Source of the DNA: Ovoidimarina sediminis
GTDB lineage: Bacteria > Pseudomonadota > Alphaproteobacteria > Rhodobacterales > Rhodobacteraceae
Reading direction: 5' to 3'
DNA length: 64,000 bases
Assembly: GCF_032586175.1 (NCBI RefSeq)
Contig: NZ_JAWHTE010000003.1
Coordinates: 1 to 64,000, forward strand
The translations under genes were made by a program, and so were the position numbers. This document shows, one piece after another, positions 1 to 8,825 of this stretch (positions are counted from its first letter, which is position 1; each line of letters opens with the position of its first letter). Under the pieces are notes generated by a model. It saw only the letters and a program-made list of their open reading frames with translations. It made no database searches and was not told the DNA's origin.

Positions 1-75
1 CTTGCCGTGGTCAACATGGCCGATCGTGCCGATGTTCACATGCGGTTTGTTGCGTTCAAACTTTTCCTTCGCCAT
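1..75 (-). CDS. tuf: Elongation factor Tu, N-terminal fragment (cut by window edge)
   Basis: Only the first 25 codons lie in the window. They read [20 protein letters not shown] followed by VDHGK, the standard EF-Tu start leading into the G1 GTP-binding loop. EF-Tu carries aminoacyl-tRNA to the ribosome. An AGGAGG ribosome binding site sits at 84-89. It follows fusA as the last visible gene of the str operon, as is usual in proteobacteria. Confidence 0.95.
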
Positions 76-112
76 GGTCTTGGCCTCCTGTTTGTCTCGT
101 TCGGGCGGTCGC

Positions 113-2230
<2,118 letters not shown>

Positions 2231-2255
2231 TGGGCTCTAGCCTCGTAAGTCTGAA

Positions 2256-2726
2256 TTACCAGCGGTAATGGCTGAACGCCTTGTTGGCGTCGGCCATCTT
2301 GTGGGTGTCTTCGCGCTTCTTCACAGCGGTGCCCCGGCCGTTCACGGCATCGAGGAGTTCGCCGGCGAGGCGTTCTTCCATAGTGTTCTCGTTGCGGTTG
2401 CGCGAGGCGGTGATCAGCCAGCGGATCGCCAGGGCCTCACGGCGCTCGGGGCGCACCTCGACGGGCACCTGGTAGGTCGCACCACCAACCCGGCGGGAGC
2501 GAACCTCGACCGACGGCTTGATGTTGTCGAGGGCCTCGTGGAAGACCTCGACGGGAGCGCGCTTGAGCTTTTCCTCGACGCGATCGAACGCGGAGTACAC
2601 GATGCGCTCTGCGACCGACTTCTTGCCGTCGATCATCAGGTTGTTCATGAATTTGGTCAGCACCCGGTCGCCAAACTTGGCGTCGGGCAGGACTTCGCGC
2701 TTTTCGGCGGCGTGACGGCGGGACAT
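2256..2726 (-). CDS. rpsG: 30S ribosomal protein S7
   Basis: A 156-residue ribosomal protein that nucleates assembly of the 30S head and contacts 16S rRNA near the E and P sites. The start MSRRHAAEKREVLPD, the central PSVEVRSRRVGGATYQVP motif and the end AFSHYRW are characteristic of S7. It is 12 bases downstream of rpsL and cotranscribed. In E. coli S7 is the autoregulator of the str operon, but no leader structure of that kind was identified here. Confidence 0.98.
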   Translation of the reverse strand: MSRRHAAEKREVLPDAKFGDRVLTKFMNNLMIDGKKSVAERIVYSAFDRVEEKLKRAPVEVFHEALDNIKPSVEVRSRRVGGATYQVPVEVRPERREALAIRWLITASRNRNENTMEERLAGELLDAVNGRGTAVKKREDTHKMADANKAFSHYRW

Positions 2727-2738
2727 CTGTTGATCCTC

Positions 2739-3110
2739 TTACTTCGGACGCTTGGCGCCGTATTTCGAGCGGCGCTGCTTGCGGTCTTTGACGCCCTGCG
2801 TGTCGAGAACACCGCGCAGGATGTGATAGCGGACACCGGGAAGGTCCTTCACCCGGCCGCCACGGATCAGGACAACCGAGTGCTCCTGAAGGTTGTGGCT
2901 TTCACCGGGGATATAGCTGATCACCTCGTAACCGTTCGTCAGGCGCACCTTGGCAACCTTCCGCATGGCCGAGTTCGGCTTCTTCGGCGTCGTTGTATAA
3001 ACACGCGTGCAGACACCGCGCTTCTGGGGGCATCCCTCCAGGTGCAGCGACTTCGAGCGTTTCACTTTCGGCTGCCGCGGCTTGCGGATCAGCTGCTGGA
3101 TCGTTGGCAT
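2739..3110 (-). CDS. rpsL: 30S ribosomal protein S12
   Basis: A 123-residue ribosomal protein at the decoding centre. The family motifs TTPKKPNSAMRKVAKVRL and the conserved GGRVKDLPGVRYH loop are intact. The lysines whose mutation gives streptomycin resistance in other bacteria (KPNSA region) carry the common wild-type residues. This is the first gene of the str operon. A promoter is visible about 235 bases upstream. Confidence 0.98.
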   Translation of the reverse strand: MPTIQQLIRKPRQPKVKRSKSLHLEGCPQKRGVCTRVYTTTPKKPNSAMRKVAKVRLTNGYEVISYIPGESHNLQEHSVVLIRGGRVKDLPGVRYHILRGVLDTQGVKDRKQRRSKYGAKRPK

Positions 3111-3520
3111 TCGGTTTCAGTCCCCGTGCTCAATCGTCATCGTCTCGTGGGGCACCCGCGCCCCGGTTTCGTCTTGCGACGGCCCGGCGCGTCCGCCGGA
3201 ACGTCAAAAAACCCGCGGCACGCGCCCGCTTCCGGGTGCTGCGCGGTGGGTCTCCAGAGGATCGGGCCCAAGGGCCGGATCTTGACCTCTTCATTCCTGT
3301 ATGCCGACAGCCGGAAATCTCGAACCGGGTGCCGAAGTGGGCGCCGTATAGAAGGAGTCGGATGGGCTGTCAACAGCCGCCGGGCGCGCCGCGCCGCCTG
3401 TTGCCGGGCACCGCGAGTCGCGTCCTCCCGCAGCCCGGAAATGGGCCGGTCATTCCGTGCTACACTGGGCCCCGGCCGGCACCACAAGCCGGCGATTCCA
3501 ACAAGACGAGGGACAGTGAA
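3111..3520. other. Intergenic region between rpsL and the ABM-like gene
   Basis: About 410 bases with no convincing coding sequence on either strand; the open frames that cross it have no family features. It holds the divergent control region: the str promoter on the minus strand, and presumably a promoter for the plus-strand gene at 3521, which I could not assign with confidence. Confidence 0.6.
3345..3373 (-). promoter_or_regulatory. Housekeeping promoter of the str operon
   Basis: Reading the minus strand, TTGACA (3368-3373) is a perfect -35 box. A 17-base spacer separates it from TATACG (3345-3350) as -10 box. Transcription would begin near 3338 and give a leader of about 228 bases before rpsL. 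This is a sequence-based prediction. Confidence 0.7.
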
Positions 3521-3808
3521 ATGTACGCACGGGTGACGAAGTACAAGATGAAGCCGGGCGCGATGGACGGGGCCACGGCGATGAACGAGCAACTCAAGCC
3601 CAAGATAATGGGCCTGCCGGGCATGATCCAGTTCCTGAATGTCGGCAACGACGACGGAACGGGCTACGTGATTTCGATCGTCGAGTCGCAGGAGATCTCG
3701 GAGGCGAACGCCGACAAGGTAAAGGCGCTCTGGGCCGAGATGGGCGCCTTCCTCGAAGAGCCCCCGGTCCCCGAAGGCTACGACGTCCGCTTCAACTGGT
3801 CGGCCTGA
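3521..3808 (+). CDS. Small ABM-like (dimeric alpha/beta barrel) protein
   Basis: A 95-residue protein starting MYARVTKYKMKPGAMDGATA. The alternating strand-helix-strand pattern and the phrase GLPGMIQFLNV resemble the antibiotic-biosynthesis-monooxygenase fold, a family of small dimeric ferredoxin-like proteins of varied and often unknown role. The ATG at 3521 was chosen because the region upstream in the same frame lies in non-coding DNA. It stands alone between the str operon and the lipoprotein gene. The biological role cannot be inferred from context. Confidence 0.75.
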   Translation: MYARVTKYKMKPGAMDGATAMNEQLKPKIMGLPGMIQFLNVGNDDGTGYVISIVESQEISEANADKVKALWAEMGAFLEEPPVPEGYDVRFNWSA

Positions 3809-4066
3809 CGCACATCGCTGCGGCCCGGTCTCTCCGGGCCGCAGCCCCGCTCACGATACATACCGTCACTATATATATAAGTGTGGCGCCGCGTTCTCCG
3901 TCGCCGCGGCACCGGCGCCGTCCCCGAAAAACGGAAAAATCCGGGCTCTGTGCTGCGTTTCACAGATCGCAACAATGATTCGGTCTAGCGTCTGATTATC
4001 GGCGAGCCCAGGGCCCTCACCGCAACAGCACGAGAGGCCGGGATCGCAAACAAAAGGGGCTGAACC

Positions 4067-4222
4067 ATGACCAGATTGATCGCCGTGATTATCGTGACCG
4101 CAACCGTTGCAGGATGTGCAGACACCACGACCCTCGCGACGCGGAACACCACCGCGCCGGTCGCCGATGACGCGACGACCACCATGGATAGCATCCCTTT
4201 CCCGGGCCTTATGCCGCTGTGA
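4067..4222 (+). CDS. Small predicted lipoprotein (51 aa)
   Basis: ATG at 4067 opens 51 codons ending TGA at 4222. The product starts MTRLIAVIIVTATVAGCADT: a short basic start, a hydrophobic stretch and a lipobox VAGC, so Cys17 would be lipidated and the remaining 35 residues (Thr-rich, ending FPGLMPL) would face the periplasm. An AGGGG ribosome binding site lies about 6 bases upstream. It resembles the small entericidin-like lipoproteins common in proteobacteria, but no family is certain. The -35 box of the small RNA downstream overlaps its stop codon. Confidence 0.65.
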   Translation: MTRLIAVIIVTATVAGCADTTTLATRNTTAPVADDATTTMDSIPFPGLMPL

Positions 4223-4247
4223 CACGAGTGGCATAACAGCTTATACT
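4219..4247 (+). promoter_or_regulatory. Promoter of the candidate small RNA
   Basis: GTGACA (4219-4224), a 17-base spacer, then TATACT (4242-4247). Each box is one mismatch from the sigma-70 consensus. The predicted start is near A4254. There is no open reading frame of note between this start and the terminator at 4325-4350. Confidence 0.7.
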
Positions 4248-4253
4248 AGCCTT

Positions 4254-4350
4254 AACACAAGAATGGAGTTCGGTTTCCGGGGGGGAACCAGCAGCTTTCA
4301 AAGGTGCTAGGGTGTGTGGGGAGCCCCCGGCGTTTGCCGGGGCCTTTTAT
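4254..4350 (+). ncRNA. Candidate structured small RNA (about 97 nt)
   Basis: Between a strong promoter and a strong intrinsic terminator there are three consecutive stem-loops. The first is GGTTTCC/GGGAACC (4272-4289, seven pairs including one G-T, loop GGGG). The second is AGCA-CT/AG-TGCT with an internal mismatch (4290-4308). The third is the terminator hairpin. No ribosome binding site with a plausible frame is present. I do not recognise a known RNA family. It could instead be a leader for ctaD, but the terminator lies 145 bases before that gene and argues for an independent transcript. Confidence 0.6.
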
Positions 4351-4351
4351 T
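4325..4351 (+). terminator. Intrinsic terminator of the candidate small RNA
   Basis: Stem CCCCGGC (4325-4331), loop GTTT, stem GCCGGGG (4336-4342), then CCTTTTATT. The seven-pair GC stem followed by a T tract is a classic Rho-independent terminator. Confidence 0.85.
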
Positions 4352-4494
4352 ATTGCCTCCGCCCCCTGAGACATTTTTACCCGCTGAACCCGGCGCAGAA
4401 CGTGTTGCCGCTCCCGGCCATGCCCTTTAGAACACATTCAAAATAACGCGGGGGTTCGCGAGTCACCCCCGTCGTAGCCAATCAGGAGTATCGC

Positions 4495-6165
4495 ATGGCA
4501 GACGCCGCCGTACACGGGCACGAGGGTCACGACGAGCGGGGGTTCTTCACCCGCTGGTTCATGTCGACCAACCACAAAGACATCGGCATCCTCTACCTCT
4601 TCACTTCCGCGATCGTGGGCTTCATCGCCGTCGCCTTCACCGTCTACATGCGGATGGAGCTGATGAACCCCGGCGTTCAGTACATGTGCCTCGAAGGCGC
4701 GCGCATGTTCGCCGACGGCACTTGTGAAACGCCGAACGGCCATCTCTGGAACGTTCTGATCACCGCACACGGCATCCTGATGATGTTCTTCGTGGTGATT
4801 CCGGCGCTCTTCGGCGGTTTCGGCAACTATTTCATGCCGCTGCAGATCGGCGCGCCGGACATGGCGTTCCCGCGCCTGAACAACCTCAGCTACTGGCTTT
4901 ACGTCGCGGGCACCTCGCTTGCGGTGGCCAGCGTGCTCTCCCCGGGCGGCAACGATCAACTCGGTTCGGGCGTGGGCTGGGTGCTCTACCCGCCGCTGTC
5001 GACCTCGGAAGGCGGCTATTCGATGGATCTCGCGATCTTCGCGGTCCACGTCTCGGGCGCCTCGTCGATCCTCGGCGCGATCAACATGATCACGACCTTC
5101 CTTAACATGCGCGCACCGGGCATGACGCTCTTCAAGGTGCCGCTCTTCTCCTGGTCGATCTTCGTCACCGCCTGGCTGATTCTTCTGGCCCTGCCGGTGC
5201 TCGCGGGCGCGATCACCATGCTTCTGACCGACCGCAACTTCGGGACGACCTTCTTCGATCCCGCGGGCGGCGGCGACCCGATCCTCTACCAGCATATCCT
5301 CTGGTTCTTCGGGCACCCGGAAGTCTACATCATCATCCTGCCGGGCTTCGGCATCATCTCCCACGTGATCGCAACCTTCTCGCGCAAGCCGATCTTCGGC
5401 TACCTGCCGATGGTGCTGGCGCTGATCGCGATCGGTGCTCTGGGCTTCGTCGTCTGGGCGCACCACATGTACACGGTGGGGATGTCGCTGACGCAGCAAA
5501 CCTACTTCATGCTCGCGACCATGGTCATCGCGGTGCCCACGGGCATCAAGATCTTCTCCTGGATCGCGACGATGTGGGGCGGCTCGGTGGAATTCCGCAC
5601 GCCCATGCTCTGGGCCTTCGGCTTCCTCTTCCTCTTCACCGTGGGCGGTGTGACGGGCATCGTGCTCAGCCAGGCCGGCGTCGACCGCGCCTATCACGAC
5701 ACCTACTATGTCGTGGCGCACTTCCACTACGTGATGTCGCTCGGCGCGGTGTTCTGCATCTTCGCGGGCATCTACTTCTACATCGGCAAGATGTCGGGGC
5801 GGCAGTATCCGGAATGGGCGGGCAAGGTGCACTTCTGGACGATGTTCATCGGCTCGAACCTCACCTTCTTCCCGCAGCACTTCCTGGGCCGCCAGGGCAT
5901 GCCGCGCCGCTACATCGACTATCCGGAGGCCTTCGCCTACTGGAACTGGATTTCCTCGATCGGCGCTTTCATCGCCTTCGGCTCGTTCCTCTTCTTCATC
6001 GGCGTGATCTGGTACACGCTGACCCGCGGCGCGCGGGTGACCGAAGCGAACTACTGGAACGAATACGCCGACACGCTGGAATGGACCGTGCCGTCTCCGC
6101 CGCCGGAGCACACGTTCGAGATCCTGCCCAAGCGTGAAGACTGGGACAAAGGCCACGCGCACTAA
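4495..6165 (+). CDS. ctaD: Cytochrome c oxidase subunit I (aa3 type)
   Basis: A 556-residue integral membrane protein that reduces O2 to water and pumps protons, holding heme a and the heme a3-CuB centre. Twelve membrane helices are expected. Visible motifs include the heme a ligand region GILMMFFVVIPALFGG, the CuB/cross-linked Tyr motif GHPEVYI, the CuB histidine pair WAHHMYT, and HDTYYVVAHFHYV with the heme a3 and heme a ligands. An AGGAG site precedes the ATG. The other oxidase subunits (ctaC, ctaE) are not adjacent, which is common in this order for ctaD. Confidence 0.97.
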   Translation: MADAAVHGHEGHDERGFFTRWFMSTNHKDIGILYLFTSAIVGFIAVAFTVYMRMELMNPGVQYMCLEGARMFADGTCETPNGHLWNVLITAHGILMMFFVVIPALFGGFGNYFMPLQIGAPDMAFPRLNNLSYWLYVAGTSLAVASVLSPGGNDQLGSGVGWVLYPPLSTSEGGYSMDLAIFAVHVSGASSILGAINMITTFLNMRAPGMTLFKVPLFSWSIFVTAWLILLALPVLAGAITMLLTDRNFGTTFFDPAGGGDPILYQHILWFFGHPEVYIIILPGFGIISHVIATFSRKPIFGYLPMVLALIAIGALGFVVWAHHMYTVGMSLTQQTYFMLATMVIAVPTGIKIFSWIATMWGGSVEFRTPMLWAFGFLFLFTVGGVTGIVLSQAGVDRAYHDTYYVVAHFHYVMSLGAVFCIFAGIYFYIGKMSGRQYPEWAGKVHFWTMFIGSNLTFFPQHFLGRQGMPRRYIDYPEAFAYWNWISSIGAFIAFGSFLFFIGVIWYTLTRGARVTEANYWNEYADTLEWTVPSPPPEHTFEILPKREDWDKGHAH

Positions 6166-6190
6166 CCCCGCGCCACGGCTGATGGAACCG

Positions 6191-6225
6191 GGCCCCCGCA
6201 CCCCTGCGGGGGCCCGTCTCTTTTC
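6191..6225 (+). terminator. Intrinsic terminator after ctaD
   Basis: A perfect 10-pair stem GGGCCCCCGC (6191-6200) / GCGGGGGCCC (6207-6216) with a six-base loop is followed by GTCTCTTTT. It separates ctaD from the next gene, which must be reached by read-through or its own promoter. Confidence 0.85.
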
Positions 6226-6240
6226 CGACAGAGGCCCACG

Positions 6241-6762
6241 ATGCTCTCGCTCGCCGCGCCCCTCTTCCTGATCCTCCTGCCCGCCATCGCGGCGCGGGAC
6301 GGCACGCCCTCGCGCATCCTCCTTGTCTCCGGCCTCGCCTGGGCCATCGTTGCCTGCGTGGAATGGGCGCTGACGGCGGTGCCCCTGTCCGACATTCTCC
6401 CCCGCATCGCCCCGCAAGGCTCGGCACTCCACGACACCTATTACGTCGTCAGCCACGTGCAGGTCGCTCTCGGCACGGCGCTCACCCTCCTCGTGCTGGG
6501 TCTTCTCACCCGACAGCTCGATCACGGGGCATGGCGCGCCGTGGCCTGGATCCTCCAGATCGCGCTCGTCTTCGCCACCCATGCCGGCGCGGTCGTCTCC
6601 GGCCTCGTATCGCTCCCCACCGCCGATACCTTCGCCCTCGCGCTCTACTTCGAACGCCTGAACACGGCCGTTACCGTGGCCGCGGGCCTCTCGGTCCTGA
6701 TGATCACGGCGCTCATCCTCGGCATCCTCCTGACGCTGATCTCCCGCCTCCGGGGCCGCTGA
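6241..6762 (+). CDS. Small membrane protein with a cytochrome oxidase subunit I motif
   Basis: A 173-residue protein with about four hydrophobic segments (roughly residues 1-17, 25-47, 74-91, 100-124, and 143-168). Residues 64-72 read HDTYYVVSH, nearly identical to the HDTYYVVAHFH motif of subunit I, here encoded 500 bases upstream. The first His and the heme a3-ligand His are kept; the heme a ligand position is Gln (residue 74). The protein is far too short to be an oxidase subunit I. It may be a heme-binding or assembly factor derived from CtaD. No function is known to me. Confidence 0.8.
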   Translation: MLSLAAPLFLILLPAIAARDGTPSRILLVSGLAWAIVACVEWALTAVPLSDILPRIAPQGSALHDTYYVVSHVQVALGTALTLLVLGLLTRQLDHGAWRAVAWILQIALVFATHAGAVVSGLVSLPTADTFALALYFERLNTAVTVAAGLSVLMITALILGILLTLISRLRGR

Positions 6763-6821
6763 GCCTGGCCCGCGGCATTCCGCCCGTTTACGCCGCCGCC
6801 CGGTGCGATAGCTTGCCGCCC

Positions 6822-7313
6822 ATGCCCTACCGCTGGAGCGATACGCAGGATCCCCGCACCCTCACGCTCACCCCGCATCAGTCGATGACGCCGGGGGGGT
6901 TCGTGGCCTTCATGAGCGTCACGCTCCTTTTCATCGCGGTCCCGCTTCTGTCGGTCCTCGGCACACCGATCCTCTGGGGCCTCCTGCCCTTCTTCGGGGC
7001 GGCGCTCTGGGGGCTCTGGGCCGCGATCAACCGCAACAGGCGCGACGCCGCGCTCAGGGAAACGCTCACGATCTCGCACGACAGGATGGAGCTTGTGCGC
7101 GAAGACCCGCGCAAGGGCACGAAGCGCTGGGAAGCGAACCCCTACTGGGTCTCGGTCCACCTCCACCCCGGCGACAAACCGGTGGAAAACTACCTCACCC
7201 TCAAGGGGGCGGGGCGCGAGGTGGAACTGGGCGCCTTCCTCAGCCCCGAAGAACGCGCGGCCCTGAAAGACGACGTCTTGAACGCCCTCGCCGCCGCCCG
7301 AACGGCCCCCTAG
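6822..7313 (+). CDS. DUF2244 family membrane protein
   Basis: A 163-residue protein starting MPYRWSDTQDPRTLTLTPHQ. Two close hydrophobic helices (about residues 26-64) form a hairpin, followed by a soluble domain containing RWEANPYWVSV and a terminal LSPEERAAL segment. These are typical of DUF2244 proteins, often encoded near cytochrome oxidase genes in alphaproteobacteria. Its role is unknown. The ATG at 6822 was preferred to upstream in-frame starts because those overlap the preceding gene in another frame. The gene ends at a bidirectional terminator. Confidence 0.85.
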   Translation: MPYRWSDTQDPRTLTLTPHQSMTPGGFVAFMSVTLLFIAVPLLSVLGTPILWGLLPFFGAALWGLWAAINRNRRDAALRETLTISHDRMELVREDPRKGTKRWEANPYWVSVHLHPGDKPVENYLTLKGAGREVELGAFLSPEERAALKDDVLNALAAARTAP

Positions 7314-7329
7314 AGACGACCCCATGAAA

Positions 7330-7360
7330 AAGGCCCGGGCGCGTCACCGGCCCGGGCCTT
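7330..7360. terminator. Bidirectional intrinsic terminator
   Basis: An 11-pair inverted repeat AAGGCCCGGGC (7330-7340) / GCCCGGGCCTT (7350-7360) lies between convergent genes, with A-rich sequence before it and T after it. It can end transcripts of the DUF2244 gene and of chrR. Confidence 0.8.
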
Positions 7361-7395
7361 CTACTCGGGGCAACCGCCCCGGCCAAATCTCTTCC

Positions 7396-8043
7396 TCAGA
7401 TCCGGACGAACCGCTGCGCGATCCGCGGCAGGATGGCGTTGAACCGAAGCGGCGCGTCGGTCGCCGCAAGGCAGATGCAATCCTCGCCCTCTTCCGCCAC
7501 TGGCGTGTGATGAAGATCCTCGTTCGCCACTTCCACGTCGCCCGGGCCGAACCGGTCGAACTCGTCGCGGAACGCGCCCTTCAGAACCAGCGTCATCTCG
7601 GCCCCGTTATGCCCGTGATCCGGTACGGCGGTGCCGGCGGGAATGTGCAGAAGCCGCACCGTGGCCCCCTTCGAGGTCGGCAGGATCGCCTGGCGCACGC
7701 CGCCGCCCACACGCGTCCACTTCACCGCGTCAAGATCGCCATCCACATATTCGGCCAGGGGCGCGGGAAACACCGCATCCGCCTTCGTCTTGCGCGCCGG
7801 AAGCCTGTCCTCGCCGGCGGTGATCCGCGCCAGCGTCGCATCAAGGCTGTCCGCGCCGACAACCGCCTCGCCGCAATCGTTCAGAACCGAACCGCCCACG
7901 GCGTCGAACGCATCAAGCCGCGCCCGGCACTCGTCGCACATCGACACATGGGTCGCCACGACAAGACTGAACGCCTCCGCAAGGCTGCCGGCCGAATACG
8001 ACAACAGCATCTCGTCCGTCAGGTGGTGATTGATCTTGCTCAT
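7396..8043 (-). CDS. chrR: Anti-sigma factor ChrR (zinc/cupin)
   Basis: A 215-residue cytosolic anti-sigma factor. The N-terminal zinc anti-sigma domain shows His6/7, then a HxxxCxxC cluster at THVSMCDEC (about residues 32-39). The C-terminal half has a cupin fold with GTAVPDHGHNGAEMTLV near residue 120-140. In Rhodobacter sphaeroides ChrR holds RpoE inactive until singlet oxygen triggers release. It lies nine bases after rpoE, in the same order as in Rhodobacter. Confidence 0.9.
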   Translation of the reverse strand: MSKINHHLTDEMLLSYSAGSLAEAFSLVVATHVSMCDECRARLDAFDAVGGSVLNDCGEAVVGADSLDATLARITAGEDRLPARKTKADAVFPAPLAEYVDGDLDAVKWTRVGGGVRQAILPTSKGATVRLLHIPAGTAVPDHGHNGAEMTLVLKGAFRDEFDRFGPGDVEVANEDLHHTPVAEEGEDCICLAATDAPLRFNAILPRIAQRFVRI

Positions 8044-8052
8044 CTCTCGGTC

Positions 8053-8598
8053 TCACTTCATCGCGTGGCGAAGGCGGTCCAGCGCCAGTCTAATTCTCGA
8101 TTTGATCGTCCCCAGGGGCAGGCCGGTCTTCGCGGCAATCTCGCTGTGGCTCAGGTCTCCGAAGTAGGCCTGCTCGATCAAAAGTCTCTGTTTCTCCGGC
8201 AACGACCCGAGGGCCTCCGCCAATCTCTCGCTCTCCTGTTGCAGCGCGACCACATCCTCCTGGTCGGGCTCCGCCTCCGGGCCCCAGGGAAGATCCTCGG
8301 GCTCCGGCCGCCTTTCCTTGCGGATCACGTCGATCCGCCGGTTTCTCGCGATGGTGAAGATCCATGTCGTCACGCTCGCCCGCGACGGATCGAACAACTC
8401 CACCTTGCGCCAGACCGTGGCCATGGCCTCCTGCATACATTCCTCGGCAAGGCTTTCGTTCGCCCCGCCTCTCATCAGATACGCCTTCACGCGGGGGGCG
8501 TAGTACCGGAACAGGTCGGCAAACGCCTCCTGATCCCGGTCATCCCGGATTCGCCGCATCACTGCGACCCAATCCGATTCCCCTGTGTCGGCGACCAT
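8053..8598 (-). CDS. rpoE: ECF sigma factor RpoE (sigma-E, ECF11 type)
   Basis: The start at 8598 (MVADTGESDWVAVMRRIR) gives 181 residues, the length of Rhodobacter RpoE, and has a GAGGA site before it; a longer frame up to 8706 is open but lacks family sequence. Region 2 contains TTWIFTIARNRRIDVIRK; region 4 contains YFGDLSHSEIAAKTGLP followed by the GTIKSRIRLALDRLR recognition helix. Known relatives direct the response to singlet oxygen. The divergent operon at 8826 is the expected target. Confidence 0.9.
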   Translation of the reverse strand: MVADTGESDWVAVMRRIRDDRDQEAFADLFRYYAPRVKAYLMRGGANESLAEECMQEAMATVWRKVELFDPSRASVTTWIFTIARNRRIDVIRKERRPEPEDLPWGPEAEPDQEDVVALQQESERLAEALGSLPEKQRLLIEQAYFGDLSHSEIAAKTGLPLGTIKSRIRLALDRLRHAMK

Positions 8599-8711
8599 CT
8601 GCTGTCCTCTCGGCGGCGCGCTCTTTCGCGCCTGCGTGGCGGCACCATAGGCAACATGCGCATGGGGTGCATCCACTTCTTCGCTGACGGCAGCATTGGT
8701 CAACATACCGG

Positions 8712-8740
8712 GTATACGGCGGCGGCCCGGGACCGGATCA
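8712..8740 (-). promoter_or_regulatory. Candidate sigma-E promoter for rpoE-chrR
   Basis: On the minus strand TGATCC (8735-8740), a 17-base spacer and GTATAC (8712-8717) resemble the Rhodobacter sigma-E type promoter, which has a TGATC -35 element. This would make rpoE self-activating. The assignment rests on sequence likeness only. Confidence 0.5.
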
Positions 8741-8763
8741 CAGGAAGTTTCTCTTTTTTTTCC

Positions 8764-8790
8764 TAATCCGGTTTACGCGGTGAACCGTAC
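8764..8790 (+). promoter_or_regulatory. Candidate sigma-E promoter for the divergent operon
   Basis: TAATCC (8764-8769), a 16-base spacer and CGTAC (8786-8790). The -35 differs by one base from TGATCC. It lies 36 bases before the flavoprotein start, a suitable distance. Confidence 0.4.
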
Positions 8791-8825
8791 CTTAATTAAG
8801 ACCACGCTGGGGCAGGAGAATATAC

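Noticed and set aside
4290..4494. Small RNA region as a riboswitch or leader of ctaD
   Set aside because: The strong terminator lies 145 bases before ctaD and no alternative pairing that would disrupt it was found, so an independent RNA is simpler.
4438..6582. A 714-residue minus-strand open frame
   Set aside because: It is the shadow of ctaD and the following gene, with a highly charged composition and no domains.
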